DNA of 64,000 bases, taken from the NCBI GenBank assembly GCA_023091665.1, contig JALJCQ010000016.1, positions 1,488,001 to 1,552,000 on the forward strand, read 5' to 3'. The notes under the pieces were generated by a model. It did no database searches. It saw nothing but the letters and a program-made list of their open reading frames with translations, and was not told the DNA's origin. Positions within the stretch are counted from its first letter, which is position 1. Every line of letters starts with the position of its first letter. This DNA is from Pythium myriotylum. Taxonomy: Eukaryota; Oomycota; Peronosporomycetes; Pythiales; Pythiaceae. The position numbers and the translations under genes were made by a program. Positions 42,101 through 52,357 of the stretch are shown one piece after another.

Positions 42101-43787
42101 CGCTCTTTTCAAATTTTTCCATGATGAACGATGGAGTGTCCACATAATCACAGAGGAGTTCACACAGACGCTGTTTAGCAGCAAGCAATGGGGTGGGACT
42201 TTCACCAGTTCCTAAACTTGGCCTGTTGTTGTTTGGTAGTTCTTCGCACAGCAAATCAAACACCTCCTCGCATTGACGCAAAATGTCGTCTTGTTCGTTA
42301 GAGAGTTGCTCGATGAGAAGTTGATGCTCTTCCGTGGCAGCAACGTGCTGCCCTTCGGAGAGAGCACCTAACAACACATCAGGAATGGAGGCATTAGGTG
42401 CAGTTGGCTCGGCCACTTGGGTAAGCTGGGAGTCGTCTCTGGGAGGAAAACGCGTTGACAGCATTCGTTGCCGTGATCTTGCCTTCGTAATTGTAGTAGC
42501 TCGAGGACTATCAGACCCGCTTCCCGTCGACGGAGGTCGCAACACAACGCTCGAATGGCGTGTCATAGGTGAGAGGTACATCGAGCGCCGAATAGCGGAA
42601 CGATCGCGTAATTGCTCCGACACATAGACCTCTTCAAGCGTCCTCAACACCCCTTCCAGTGAAAGGCTATCGCCACCATTGAGAGATGGTGTCAAACATT
42701 TGGAGAGTACGTCTTTCTCCTCCAAACTGAGCGTTTGCCACAACACAAGCATAAGTCGGACGCGTTCGTGCAGCACACGTGTCGCCATGACTGAAGCACG
42801 CTTGCGATGCAAAGAGAAGGATTTGGGCTTCACCGTAGCCACCGAGTCAATTTGCTCATCAGCTTCACTGATGGAGTCATCTCTTGCTAAATCTTGGCTA
42901 ACTGTGCGTTTGGCGGTCGCGTTCCACAGCAGCAGCAGAAGTTCATCGCTGAAGAATGGAGATAACACTTCTACAACCAGCTGAGGGACTTGCGTTGGCT
43001 CGTCGATGGATCCAAGGATTGCAGCCGCTAACTGAGCCTTGTCCTCGCTCGTGGTCGCTTGTTCTTCGAGATGGATAGTTGTTAGCTGAGATATCTGCGA
43101 TGACATTTGCTTTTTGCAAGAGACCAGCTCCTCTTTCACCTCGGTGAGCTGCTCGTTCAACTCTTTCGCTGCATCAGCGTGTTGCTTGAGCTCGCGCGGA
43201 TTCTTTTCCACGTCATAACCCTGGAAAATTGAATTGCCCATGGCACCAACTAAAAGATTCGTCAGCATAAGTGAAATACCGCTCGCTTCCAAGATCTTCT
43301 GCAGGATTTCTATCGCCATCAGCGAACAGATTGGGTTTGGTACGTAATCAGTCAGGGTAGAGAACCGTCCGGCCTCGGAGTGGCGCTGGAGTGCCTGCCA
43401 CAATCTTGCCATCTTGCTCTCCTCGCTCCTGCATCAATACGAGCACGATCAACAAAAAGGACAAGCTTCGCTGGCAGCGCGCTCTAGCAGCACCTACACA
43501 GTCGGATCACTGAGCTGCTGGGACCATCGAAGCAGCGTTCGATAGACGATTTCATCACCATCGACTCGTCCGCTTGCTGCATGACTAGGCGAGGAATGGT
43601 TTCTCCTTGGCGTTCCAAGCGAGGGGAGTACCGTTGGATTTGTCAACGCAGGTGGTCGCTTGGGAACTTTCGGTTCGATGAAGTTGAAGCTCGGTAGAGC
43701 CACGCCGACACTCGTCGCACGATCGAGCGGAGAGGACTCGGCGGGCTTTAGCCACACTCGTCGGCGATGGTGTCGCGTCTTGCTCAT
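39176..43787 (-). CDS. large coiled-coil protein with EF-hand-like segment, three exons
   Basis: Exons on - at 43787-43498, 43428-41187 and 41119-39176 join in frame to 1,491 residues. Introns are 69 nt (GTAGGT...GCAG) and 67 nt (GTAGGG, branch CTGAC, TGTAG). The ATG at 43787 begins MSKTRHHRRRVW; an upstream 3' splice-like TTTTTTTGTAG at 43844 could mean a further exon, so the start is tentative. The protein has a basic N-terminus, a helix-rich region with a coiled coil near residues 190-230 (KELNEQLTEVKEELVSCKKQ), a large helical core, a Ser/Arg-rich linker, an EF-hand-like segment (FVVFDASASNRIGLEQFIKV, with imperfect loop) and a basic C-terminal helix (YIQTCIVRWVRQVRRRQ) like an IQ motif. 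I do not recognise the family; a scaffold or calcium-linked role is possible. Confidence 0.65.
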
Positions 43788-43952
43788 GCCTGCAATGATT
43801 TCGCTGACATCAGTCGATCCAAATATACTTGGACAGCGCCTACAAAAAAACAAACATAAACAATCAAAATGGACCGCAAATGGTCCTTACGACGCGGGGC
43901 TTGGAGTGGTGAAAGTGTATACTCGAATACATGAGGCAGCAACGACGCTGGT

Positions 43953-43983
43953 CTAGATCACGGCTGTCTGGTGGGGCTGTTGT

Positions 43984-44015
<32 letters not shown>

Positions 44016-45302
44016 TTGCTGCTGTTGGTGCTGTTGGTGCTGAAGCTGCTGCTGTTGGTGATGGAGCTGTTGTTGCAACTGCTGCTGCTGTTGAAGCTGT
44101 TGCTGAAGCTGTTGCTGCTGGTGGTGCGCCTGTTGTTGTTGCTGCTGCTGCTGCGCTTGCTGTTGCTGCGTCGGCGTGGGTTGCAGCTGCTGCTGTGGCT
44201 GTTGCGGACGCGCCTTAAGCCGGCTCTTCATCTTGGTGAGATCAAGCTCCATGAGTTCTTGGGACCACGACCGCAGCGACTCGATCATCTTCTTCTTGAG
44301 AAACTCTTCGGCTTCACGGTCTCCATCATTGACTGCTTCCTCACCGTCGAGTCCGACGTAGGCATGCGCGTCAGCAGCACCGAGTCCACCGCCGTCTTTC
44401 TCGAGGTAGATCGTGAGGTCTTTGAAGAACCCGGCCATGTCCTTAATACCTGCTGGGAAGACCGCGCGCACGCGCTCCATGGCCTCGGCGTCTTTCTTGA
44501 GCCGCTCGCGCTCCATGGCCTCGAGCGACATGTTGCGCGCCTGCTGCTCCTTGCGGTTGCGGAGACTTCGCACCCATCCGTTCGAGCCGCGAAAGTCTTC
44601 AATGCCGAGCTCTTCGGCAAAGCGCTTGCCGACGTCGCGGATGAGCGTGTCCGAGACCGCGACTTTCTTCTCGCGGGTCACGTCGAACCAGTTCTCGACG
44701 AGTCGATTGAGCTTTTCAAACTTGGACTTTTTGTTAATGTGCTTGGAGCAGCCCGAGATGTTGTCCTTGTAGTAGGCCTTCTTGAACTCGTCCTTGCGCT
44801 TGAGGATGCGGCTGACCGTGCTCTTGTTGAGCCCGAACTGCGCCGCGAGCCGGATGCCGCTCATCGCGTCCTTGCTCGCATCCTGCTTGCCGCTTTTCGC
44901 GCCGCTTCCTCCTTTCGGGTCGTACTGGAACTCCTCGGCGAGCTCAATGAGCCGGATCTTGGTCTGCAGATCGATGCTCGCGTTCGCGCCGCTCTTGCGC
45001 TTGCGGGCCGAGCCGCCCGAGGCTCCGGCGGAGCTCGGTCGATCGAGCTTGACTTCCTCAAAGGCCGAGAGCTCGGCGTCGCTCGGGAAGTAGGCGAGCT
45101 CGGGCGGCGCGGCGCTCTGCCCGGCCTCGCTCAGCAGCGCGAGGCGCGTGTGGACAAAGCCGTGCGCCGCGCCGCCGTGCACGTGCGCGAGCAGCGTGGG
45201 CGACGGCGGCATGGCGAGCGGCACGAGCGCGTCGGGCGCCGTTGCTGCATGAGGGCCGTCGGTGAGCGCCAGCTGCAGCGCCGTCTCCTCGTGCGCGTTC
45301 AT
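43953..45302 (-). CDS. CENP-B-type HTH protein with polyglutamine tail
   Basis: A 449-residue protein; the ATG at 45302 (MNAHEETALQ) is the first in frame. Residues 1-100 are Ala/Pro-rich. Residues about 113-172 form a CENP-B N-terminal (Psq-like) helix-turn-helix (TKIRLIELAEEF, SGIRLAAQFGLNKSTVSRIL), and about 193-253 a second HTH of the Tc5/CENP-B DNA-binding type (KFEKLNRLVENWFDV, GIEDFRGSNGWVRSLRNR). This pair is the DNA-binding half of pogo-like transposases, but the DDE nuclease domain is absent and replaced by a helical region and a tail of about 85 residues that is mostly Gln. It therefore looks like a domesticated, transposase-derived DNA-binding protein, perhaps a regulator. The codons of the tail mix CAA and CAG. 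Confidence 0.8.
43973..44210 (-). repeat. CAG/CAA triplet-repeat tract (polyglutamine)
   Basis: About 240 bp of imperfect CAR repeats on -, coding for the Gln-rich tail, with His and Leu interruptions. Its length may vary among strains. Confidence 0.85.
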
Positions 45303-46294
45303 GGCGGAGGCGCGCGCCGGCGTGAAAAGGGGGGCGAACGAGTCGGCATTGCGCAACCACACGGCCCCCTGAACGAGAAACTACTGAGATTGGGGAATAG
45401 CGAGAACAACAAAAGCTGCAGCCATGTCGGGTGGGAAGACAACACGGGCCACCAGGGAGGGAATCTGGAACGGCGTGTCCCAGGGGGAACGAAAATACCT
45501 TACCAACAAAAAAACCCAAAAAAAGAATAAAATACCGATTGCGGCGCGAGCGAGGGCGTGCTTGCTCGGACTGATCGGGGCTTGTCTCGTGCTTCAGCTC
45601 GCCGGATCTGCGGAACTTATCTGCGGGATCTGAACCTCTGCTGGCGATTTGAAGTGCACGAGGTCGTGGCGACTGAAGTGCACGTTGAAGATCAGGTGGC
45701 GCAGTTGCCACCCGTGACGAGACGAAACGACGTGCTGTGTCCTCTGTCAAGCTTTTGGTGGGAGGCGATCAACGTGGTGGGGAGGGTGCCGGTCCCCTGC
45801 GGGCATTTCTTTCGCTGCGAGGAGCGTCGTTGGCTGGTGCGCCGACTAGGCCATAAGATCCGGCTCGCTCCGGAGCCGACACCCCGCCTTATCCAAACCA
45901 CGTGCTTTTTTCGGCACGGTGGCCCGTTTCTTTCCCTCGCTTTCTCTCTCTTTTTTTTCCATCTCTGTTTTGACACTTTTTTTTTTCTCCCGCCACCACT
46001 GACCATATTTTCCTTCGATATTTTTTTTTCGTCGCACTCACCGCTTTGTTTTTCGCCCTCGGTTTTGCCACGTCGACCCCGCTCCGTCCATCCAGTCAGC
46101 TCCCGACCACAACCGCCGCTCGTTTTTTGTGCCGTTAGAAAAAAATAAAATATTTTTTTTGCCGCGAATAATTTTTGTTTTGTTTCCATTTGCCTGGTCA
46201 GAACAGCTCGGCTCTTCCTCCCCCGGGACTGTAGGTACAGTGCAGTCGGCGAAAGTCGCGCCGAGCTTCACGCACTTCCCGAGAGGCCGCGACC
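45303..46294. other. divergent intergenic region
   Basis: About 1 kb between the start of the CENP-B-type gene (-) and the CSC1-like gene (+), with many T runs on + between 45905 and 46190. No gene is supported; this is likely to be promoter for both genes. Confidence 0.5.
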
Positions 46295-48715
46295 ATGGCG
46301 GACGACAGCGACATCTACGGCGAGAAGGGCGAGCTGGACCTCACGCCGACCAAGACCATCCTCAACGGCCTGCGCGCCTACGGCCCCTTCATCGCGGCCG
46401 GATGGATCGGCTTCGAGATCGCGCGCCGCAAGCTCGAGCGCGCCTACTACGTGCGCGAGAACTCGCCCGAGACGGCGACGCCCACGACGGTCATGGCGCG
46501 CAACGCCGGCGCCTTCCAGTGGATCGTGCCGCTCTACAGGACCAGCGACGACGTGATCCTGCAGACCTGCGGCATGGACACGCTCTTCTTCCTGCGCTTT
46601 TTGCGGCTCTGCCAGAAAGTCGCGTGGCTCGTCATTGGCATGTCGGCCGTGCTCTTCCCGATCTACTTTTACGCGCAGCGCCATGACAAGTTTGACGCGC
46701 TCTACAAGATGACGCTCTCGCATCTCGACTCGGACAACGACGACCAGCGGTGGCGGTTCTGGTTCACGGTGCTCGGCATGTACCTCGTCTCCGGGTTTGT
46801 CTGTTTCTTGCTGCACCGAGAATTCAACGTGTACGTGCGTCGCCGCCACGAGTTCCTGAGCCGCAAGACCACGCAGCAGTACACGGTCGTGGTCAACGGG
46901 CTGCCCAAGCACTTGCGCACGCAGCAGACGCTGCGCAACTACATGGACGTGCTCTTCCCGGGCTCGGTCGTCGATGTGTACGTCGCGCTCGAGTGTGGAG
47001 ACCTCGAAAAGCTCGTCGCGGAGCGCGTCAAAGTGCGCGACCGACTCGAATACGCGCTCGCGCTCAGCGCCAAGAACGGCGAGCGCGTCATGGTCAAGAA
47101 AGGAGCCGCCAAGTGTTGCGGAGGCGAGAAAGTGGACGCCATCGAGTTGTACCAGGAGCAGCTCAAGAACCTCAACGACGCGGTCGAGATGGAAGTGCGC
47201 AGCATCCTGCGCAACCAGGCGGCGATCGCGAACCAAGTGGCCGACACCAACTTTGATGATGGCACAGAGAATGAATTGCCGACGCTCCAGGTAGGACACA
47301 GCGAGGAGGTGAGCGTGGTCGACGAGTACCGCCAAACGGAGACCGACTACATCAAGGGACTGCGCAAGCTGACGGGCGTGTTCGGTATGACGTCGGACAA
47401 CATCATGCGTTCGACCGGTTTCGTGACGTTCAACAAGCTCCGCGCCGCGCAGGCCGCGCAGCAAGTGCTCCAGTGCCGGGACCCGACCGAGATGCACATC
47501 GAGGCTGCTGCCCACGTGGAGGACATTGTCTGGGAAAACGTTGGTCTCTCGCTCAACACCAAGCAGTACTGGGGGCTCATCTCGATGGCCGCTTCCGGGT
47601 GGATTATCTTGTTCTGGACCATCCCAACGTCTTTCGTGGTGACGTTGTCCAAGGTCGACTCGCTTCGAAAAGACTGGCCGTGGCTCGACCGATTCGCGAA
47701 CGACCACACGTGGGTCGCTCCGCTCCTGCAGCAGCTCTCGCCGCTTATGCTTTCCGTCATGAACGCATTGGCCCCGATCATTTTCGGCATCCTGTCCAAG
47801 CGTGAGGGCCACGCCTCAGCCGCTGAGGTGGAGAAATCCCTTTTGAACAAGCTCGTCATCTACCAGTGGTACGTTGTGCTGCTGCTTCCGATTCTCGGTG
47901 GTACTTTCCTCGACAGTCTGCTCGGCAAGAGCAAGCTCGACTTCAACGCCGTCATCAAGCAAATTAGTGAGCAGCTCCCGGTGCAATCGTCTTTCTACAC
48001 GACTTTCCTCATGGTGCAGATGGGTCTACCGACGTCGCTCGCACTGCTGCGTGTGACGCCGATCATCAAGGCCGCGATCTACCACTACGTAGCTCCCAAG
48101 CTCACGCCCCGCCAGCGCTCGACGCCGTGGCTAGGGCTCTCTCCACTGTCCGTGCCCGGCAACTTTGGCCCGACCGATCCGATCGCGCAGTACTTTTTGG
48201 TGTTCATTCTCATCGTCGTGTTCTCGGTCGTCGCGCCCATCTTCGGCTACTTCGCGGCCGCGTATCTCTTCCTCTCGGAGATCCTCTACCGGTGGGAGGT
48301 GCTCTGCATCGACGACCCATCGATCAACACGGGCGCGGTCTACTGGCCGTCTCTCTACCGCTTTTGCATGGGCGCGCTGATCTTTGCCCAGGTGCTCATG
48401 GCCGTGCTCATGGGTCTCAAGAAAGCCGCGGCTGCCGCCACGGCCGCGCTCATCCTGCCCTTCCTCACGGGCGTGTTCCACTTGTTTGTCTGGTCTCGAT
48501 ACCCTCGCACAGCCAAGAACCTGCCGCTCGACGAGTGCGTCGCCGTGGACCAGCGGCGCTCGCGGCAGCTCGACGACCTCGTCAAGAGCCTCGACGAGCA
48601 CTATCGGCAGCCAGCCATGGCCGAGCGCGCGCCCATCTACCCGGACTACGCCGAGCTCGCGAGCGACCCGAACGGTGAGCACCAGATCTCTTCTCCGCCG
48701 CCCGAATACATGTGA
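46295..48715 (+). CDS. CSC1/OSCA/TMEM63-type channel (DUF221 family)
   Basis: An 806-residue protein; the ATG at 46295 (GCGACCATGGCG) has good context. The family comprises mechanically or osmotically gated cation channels of plasma or inner membranes. The order is as expected: N-terminal segment with a few spans (AYGPFIAAGWIGFEIARR; FLRLCQKVAWLVIGMSAVLF; FWFTVLGMYLVSGFVCFLL), a cytosolic RRM-like domain (about residues 185-385, with YTVVVNGLPKHLRTQQTLRN and the matching FVTFNKLRAAQAAQQV), then the RSN1-type multi-span pore region (ENVGLSLNTKQYWGLISMAA to FHLFVWSRYPR), and a short tail. Loop residues typical of the family (FLDSLLGKS; PMYFVG-like IAQYFLVFILIVVFS) can be seen. It is probably intact. 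It lies 6 kb from an MLO-like protein, so two putative calcium-related membrane proteins share this block. Confidence 0.9.
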   Translation: MADDSDIYGEKGELDLTPTKTILNGLRAYGPFIAAGWIGFEIARRKLERAYYVRENSPETATPTTVMARNAGAFQWIVPLYRTSDDVILQTCGMDTLFFLRFLRLCQKVAWLVIGMSAVLFPIYFYAQRHDKFDALYKMTLSHLDSDNDDQRWRFWFTVLGMYLVSGFVCFLLHREFNVYVRRRHEFLSRKTTQQYTVVVNGLPKHLRTQQTLRNYMDVLFPGSVVDVYVALECGDLEKLVAERVKVRDRLEYALALSAKNGERVMVKKGAAKCCGGEKVDAIELYQEQLKNLNDAVEMEVRSILRNQAAIANQVADTNFDDGTENELPTLQVGHSEEVSVVDEYRQTETDYIKGLRKLTGVFGMTSDNIMRSTGFVTFNKLRAAQAAQQVLQCRDPTEMHIEAAAHVEDIVWENVGLSLNTKQYWGLISMAASGWIILFWTIPTSFVVTLSKVDSLRKDWPWLDRFANDHTWVAPLLQQLSPLMLSVMNALAPIIFGILSKREGHASAAEVEKSLLNKLVIYQWYVVLLLPILGGTFLDSLLGKSKLDFNAVIKQISEQLPVQSSFYTTFLMVQMGLPTSLALLRVTPIIKAAIYHYVAPKLTPRQRSTPWLGLSPLSVPGNFGPTDPIAQYFLVFILIVVFSVVAPIFGYFAAAYLFLSEILYRWEVLCIDDPSINTGAVYWPSLYRFCMGALIFAQVLMAVLMGLKKAAAAATAALILPFLTGVFHLFVWSRYPRTAKNLPLDECVAVDQRRSRQLDDLVKSLDEHYRQPAMAERAPIYPDYAELASDPNGEHQISSPPPEYM

Positions 48716-49354
48716 ACAGACTGTTAATGCTCAATGGTGGTGTCTCTCTCTGCAATGCTTGGTGGCTCTTGTAGATGAACCCCCCCCGACGCTCGAAAGC
48801 CCGCGCGACGGCACGAGCTACCTAGCCCACAAGGCATCCTCGTGAGCTCCGTACCTCTCTCTCTCTCCATGCGACAGCGAATAAGAATCGACATGTGACT
48901 CACATGTCCGATGGGATCCGGATCTGTGCCTGCTCCATCGACCCTATTCTTCAAGTATTCAAGAGACAAACCTAGACTTTTATATAAGTTTTTTTTTTTT
49001 CGTGAAGGAAAAAAAAGAAGAAAATGGCCACAATGAGTTCTGAGAAGCTGACACTGCCATCAAGAAAGCTGTCCTCGTGGGTGATTTCGGTTCAGCGGCG
49101 GTGGGTGCCGCGTCCTAAAAAAACCAAAAAAAAACCGCCTGGCTGCTGTCTCACTGTGTTCTTCCGAACCCTTCCCTTCCTTCGTTCTCTCCTTCGTTCT
49201 TTTGGGTGCAAGAGATGTATCATCACTTCGCTTTTTGTGTCGCTTTTTTTTTATCAACTCTTTTTTTTTCTTTTCGAGTAGACCCCCTCCCATTCCCCGA
49301 CTCGCCGACTCTGAGATAAGACCCCCCTTGTAACCCTCGTCCCCGAGTGTAGCC
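48716..49354. other. intergenic, nothing seen
   Basis: T and A runs (around 48990 and 49120) and a short frame with no match. It forms the upstream region of the next gene. Confidence 0.5.
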
Positions 49355-51802
49355 ATGTGGTGGTCAAGCCCTCCAGTCGGCGACTGGCCCTCTCCCGCTC
49401 TCTCCATGGCGCCTCGCGTCTCCAGCGAGCCTCTCCCACAACTGCTTCCGCGCTCCGCCGCCAGTGGCGACCTCATCTGCACCGCCTCGACCATGCCGTC
49501 GTCGCCGCTCGCCATCTCCAACATCGTGCTCTCGCAGAGCGAGCACAGTGGTGGAGGCGGCGTGGAGACGCCCAAGGTCTCGTGCTACCGCGAGGCGCTG
49601 CAGCCCAACCCCGTGCCCGTGCTGCTGCGAGTGCGTCGGGCTCGCGTCGTGCTCGCGTCCTTCGCACTCGCGGGTGCCGTCGCGGCGATCGTCATCGTGC
49701 TGGCGAGAGGCGTGACGTTGCGCACGATTCGAAATCCACAAGAGATCGCGACCCAGGCTCAGAGAAATGACCTCGTGCAAGAGTACAATGCGTACGTGGC
49801 GATGGTCACGACAGTGTTGGTGCGACCGCTGCAAGTGCTCACAGCGCTCGTGGTGCCCGTGTGGTTCTGGTGCTTTCTCACGCCGACCGCCATGGCCGCC
49901 GAGTCGCGAGGAAACAAAAAGGCCAAGATCATCTTGTCCGCACTCGCATTCGTGCTCTTTTGGTTGCTCAGCAACGCGACCCACGGCATCAACGTCCAGC
50001 TCGAGAGGATCCAGCCTCAGCAACAAACTACCAGTCTTAGTAGTAGCGCAAGCCCCTCTAGTGTCGTCAACGGAAGCGACACGAACGCCCCCTCAAATAG
50101 CTCCGACTCCTTAGCAAACTCTATTCTCCGCTCGGCCGTCACGCTCGACTACCGATCTGCAGGTTCCTCTTGTACACGAACGTCGCCGCAACGGCTTATC
50201 GCCGCAGTGGACTATGGATTCCCTTCTCGCACTTGGATGAACAGCCTCCAAGACGCCAGTATTAGTCGATCGACTATTGCGATCACATCTTCATCCAGTT
50301 CGATTATCCCAAAAACGGCCAGCAGCCTGATAGCCTACGCCTTCCCAATGATGGAAGCTCTTTTCCTCTCCTCGGCAGAGAGAGCCACTCGGTCATTCAA
50401 CAGCACAGCCTTTGCCAATGATTTCCTGCCCGGGAAAGCAGCATCCACCAGCTCCGAGTTGTCGCGTCGCGTCAATGCGTCGCTTAACGAGTTTACGACC
50501 AATCCAGGATCGACTCGTCTCCAGTGGTTTGATGTCGACAACGTCAATGTCTCATTAAGTTCTGCGAACGTCTCGAGCTCTCTTGTGTTCGAGAGTGTGA
50601 CGCTCGACATCCCGTCCGTGCGTTCGTACATGCAGCGACGGCTGACGCTCATCAACAGCGACACCACCTCCAGTGTCTCATACGACAACAGACAGTCCAC
50701 TGACTACTTCTTCGACATCAACGTGAAGGAAGAGTGTGGTGAGCACGCCTGTATAGTCAGCCCTCGTAGCGAGAAGGCCACAGACGCCGCCGCTGACGGT
50801 GGAGCTCAGATGTGGGCGATCCCGATCTGCTCCACAGCCGATGGAGATGAAGATATGGTCTCAACAATGCAGCTGAACGCGTCGGCCTGCGCCACGATCT
50901 CCAAGAACTCGTTCCTCGTGCTCAGTTTCGCTCAGCGCATCGAAGGCGAGTCCTTTAACCAGACAGACACGCACCTCGTCCAGCTCAAGAACGCAAGGAA
51001 AGTCTACTCCGTGACGGTAGGACGGCTTCATGTGATGCCCAGCGACTCGACGGCGGCTCTTCGATTGAATGAGAACGAAGTCGTCGTGGCTGACCAGACA
51101 GCTCTCCCGCTTGCACAGCTTGCGCTTGTCTCATCACCCAGCTCCTGGGTCCAGCTTGTCTCCACGACGGCCCAAGAGATCGACGCCGGTGGCAATCTCA
51201 AGGGCGACCTTGTCTTCCCAGACGACTTCGACCAGACGACCTCGCTCGACACGAAGACCTCAGGCTGCGAAACGCAGCGAGGCAGCTTCCTGGCCACAAT
51301 TCAGCAGAACCACTGGTTCTCACGTGAGGCTCGTGATGATCACGCGTTCGCGGCGAGCGTCTTCTGGTTGTTCCGCGACGGCGTCGTTCGCTCGGACTTT
51401 GCGTCGTCGCCATCGTCTCCACTGAGCGTCTCGTCGTACGCTCGGTTGGTAGTCAAAGTGCCTCGTCTCTCAGCGATCCTCGCCTACTGCGGGTGCGCGA
51501 TCGTGCTGCTGCTGAGCGTGGCCATCGCGCTCTTCAGCAAGCGCCACGAGTCGCGGCTCGAGAAGTACTTCACGCCCTTCCACCTCGCGCAGCGACTCGC
51601 CGGCTCTGCGACGTCGCTCGTGCCGAGCTCCTGGCTACTCCACGCGGACCTGCTCAACCTCGGCGGTGATCTACTCACGAGCTCCGAGCCACTAGATGAG
51701 TTTGAAATCGTGTCGCTGACACTGAGGCACCGCCATTCGCCCACGCTGATCGCCGTGCCCAAGCCGCTGTCCCTGACCTCGGGCTCGTCGTTCATGGCCT
51801 GA
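49355..51802 (+). CDS. unknown four-span membrane protein with large glycosylated ectodomain
   Basis: An 815-residue protein with no family I recognise. The ATG at 49355 is first in frame; another at 49406 (MAPRVSS) could also serve. A hydrophilic N-terminus (about 90 residues) precedes three hydrophobic spans: VVLASFALAGAVAAIVIVLA (about 97-117), VLTALVVPVWFWCFL (about 160) and IILSALAFVLFWLLS (about 190). A region of about 480 residues follows that is rich in Ser and Thr with many N-x-S/T sites and several cysteines, and so is probably outside the cell. A last span (LSAILAYCGCAIVLLLSVAI, about 708-728) precedes a cytosolic tail. It lies between two multi-span proteins in the same direction. 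The build suggests a surface receptor or sensor, but this is inference only. Confidence 0.7.
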   Translation: MWWSSPPVGDWPSPALSMAPRVSSEPLPQLLPRSAASGDLICTASTMPSSPLAISNIVLSQSEHSGGGGVETPKVSCYREALQPNPVPVLLRVRRARVVLASFALAGAVAAIVIVLARGVTLRTIRNPQEIATQAQRNDLVQEYNAYVAMVTTVLVRPLQVLTALVVPVWFWCFLTPTAMAAESRGNKKAKIILSALAFVLFWLLSNATHGINVQLERIQPQQQTTSLSSSASPSSVVNGSDTNAPSNSSDSLANSILRSAVTLDYRSAGSSCTRTSPQRLIAAVDYGFPSRTWMNSLQDASISRSTIAITSSSSSIIPKTASSLIAYAFPMMEALFLSSAERATRSFNSTAFANDFLPGKAASTSSELSRRVNASLNEFTTNPGSTRLQWFDVDNVNVSLSSANVSSSLVFESVTLDIPSVRSYMQRRLTLINSDTTSSVSYDNRQSTDYFFDINVKEECGEHACIVSPRSEKATDAAADGGAQMWAIPICSTADGDEDMVSTMQLNASACATISKNSFLVLSFAQRIEGESFNQTDTHLVQLKNARKVYSVTVGRLHVMPSDSTAALRLNENEVVVADQTALPLAQLALVSSPSSWVQLVSTTAQEIDAGGNLKGDLVFPDDFDQTTSLDTKTSGCETQRGSFLATIQQNHWFSREARDDHAFAASVFWLFRDGVVRSDFASSPSSPLSVSSYARLVVKVPRLSAILAYCGCAIVLLLSVAIALFSKRHESRLEKYFTPFHLAQRLAGSATSLVPSSWLLHADLLNLGGDLLTSSEPLDEFEIVSLTLRHRHSPTLIAVPKPLSLTSGSSFMA

Positions 51803-52357
51803 TGGAAGGAGCAAGAGGATCGCTAGATAGGTGTCTGAGTGTCATTTGAGTGCGAGACGAAGACGAGTATGAAGGCCCACGGCCCCGTTTACCAAATAGA
51901 CGAGAACCAAAAAAAATATAAGTTTATTGGCTTGCGTCCTTCAAGGAAAAACCAAAAAAAATTATAAAGTGAGCGAAGAGATGGTGAAGAACTCGAGGTC
52001 CTGGAGTCCACCAGCCGTGGCAAAAACGACCGGGTGGTCTATTTGACAAAACGTGACCGCCCTTGTCTTTCTTTAGCTAGATGGTATACTCAATCTCCGT
52101 GATATTACTCACTCTTCGTCGGTTGTGGGTTCATTCTCCATCCCGCTCGGTCATTGGCTGCCAATGTATCCATCTCTGGCCCGAAAAGGGGTTCGGGGAA
52201 GATTTCTGGACCCCCCCCCACGTGGGTGCACATCCGCCATACAAACTCCAAGAGTGGATACACCACCCGCCCGCCCACCCATGGCGCTCGCCCGCCCATG
52301 CGCTCATTCCCACACCCGACGCCAACGCAAGACGCCAACAAAGAGAATCGATCGACC
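51803..52357. other. intergenic and leader of MLO-like gene
   Basis: No gene supported. An upstream ATG at 52281 (ACCCATGGCG) is out of frame with the MLO-like start and overlaps it; if transcribed it could lower translation. Confidence 0.4.

Noticed and set aside
43971..45530. 519-codon frame antisense to the CENP-B-type gene
   Set aside because: It begins with a poly-Leu run that is the complement of the Gln tail; a shadow.
46268..47812. Long open frame (514 codons) antisense to the CSC1/OSCA gene
   Set aside because: It mirrors the GC-rich third positions of the real gene; no domain and His/Arg/Val-rich composition.
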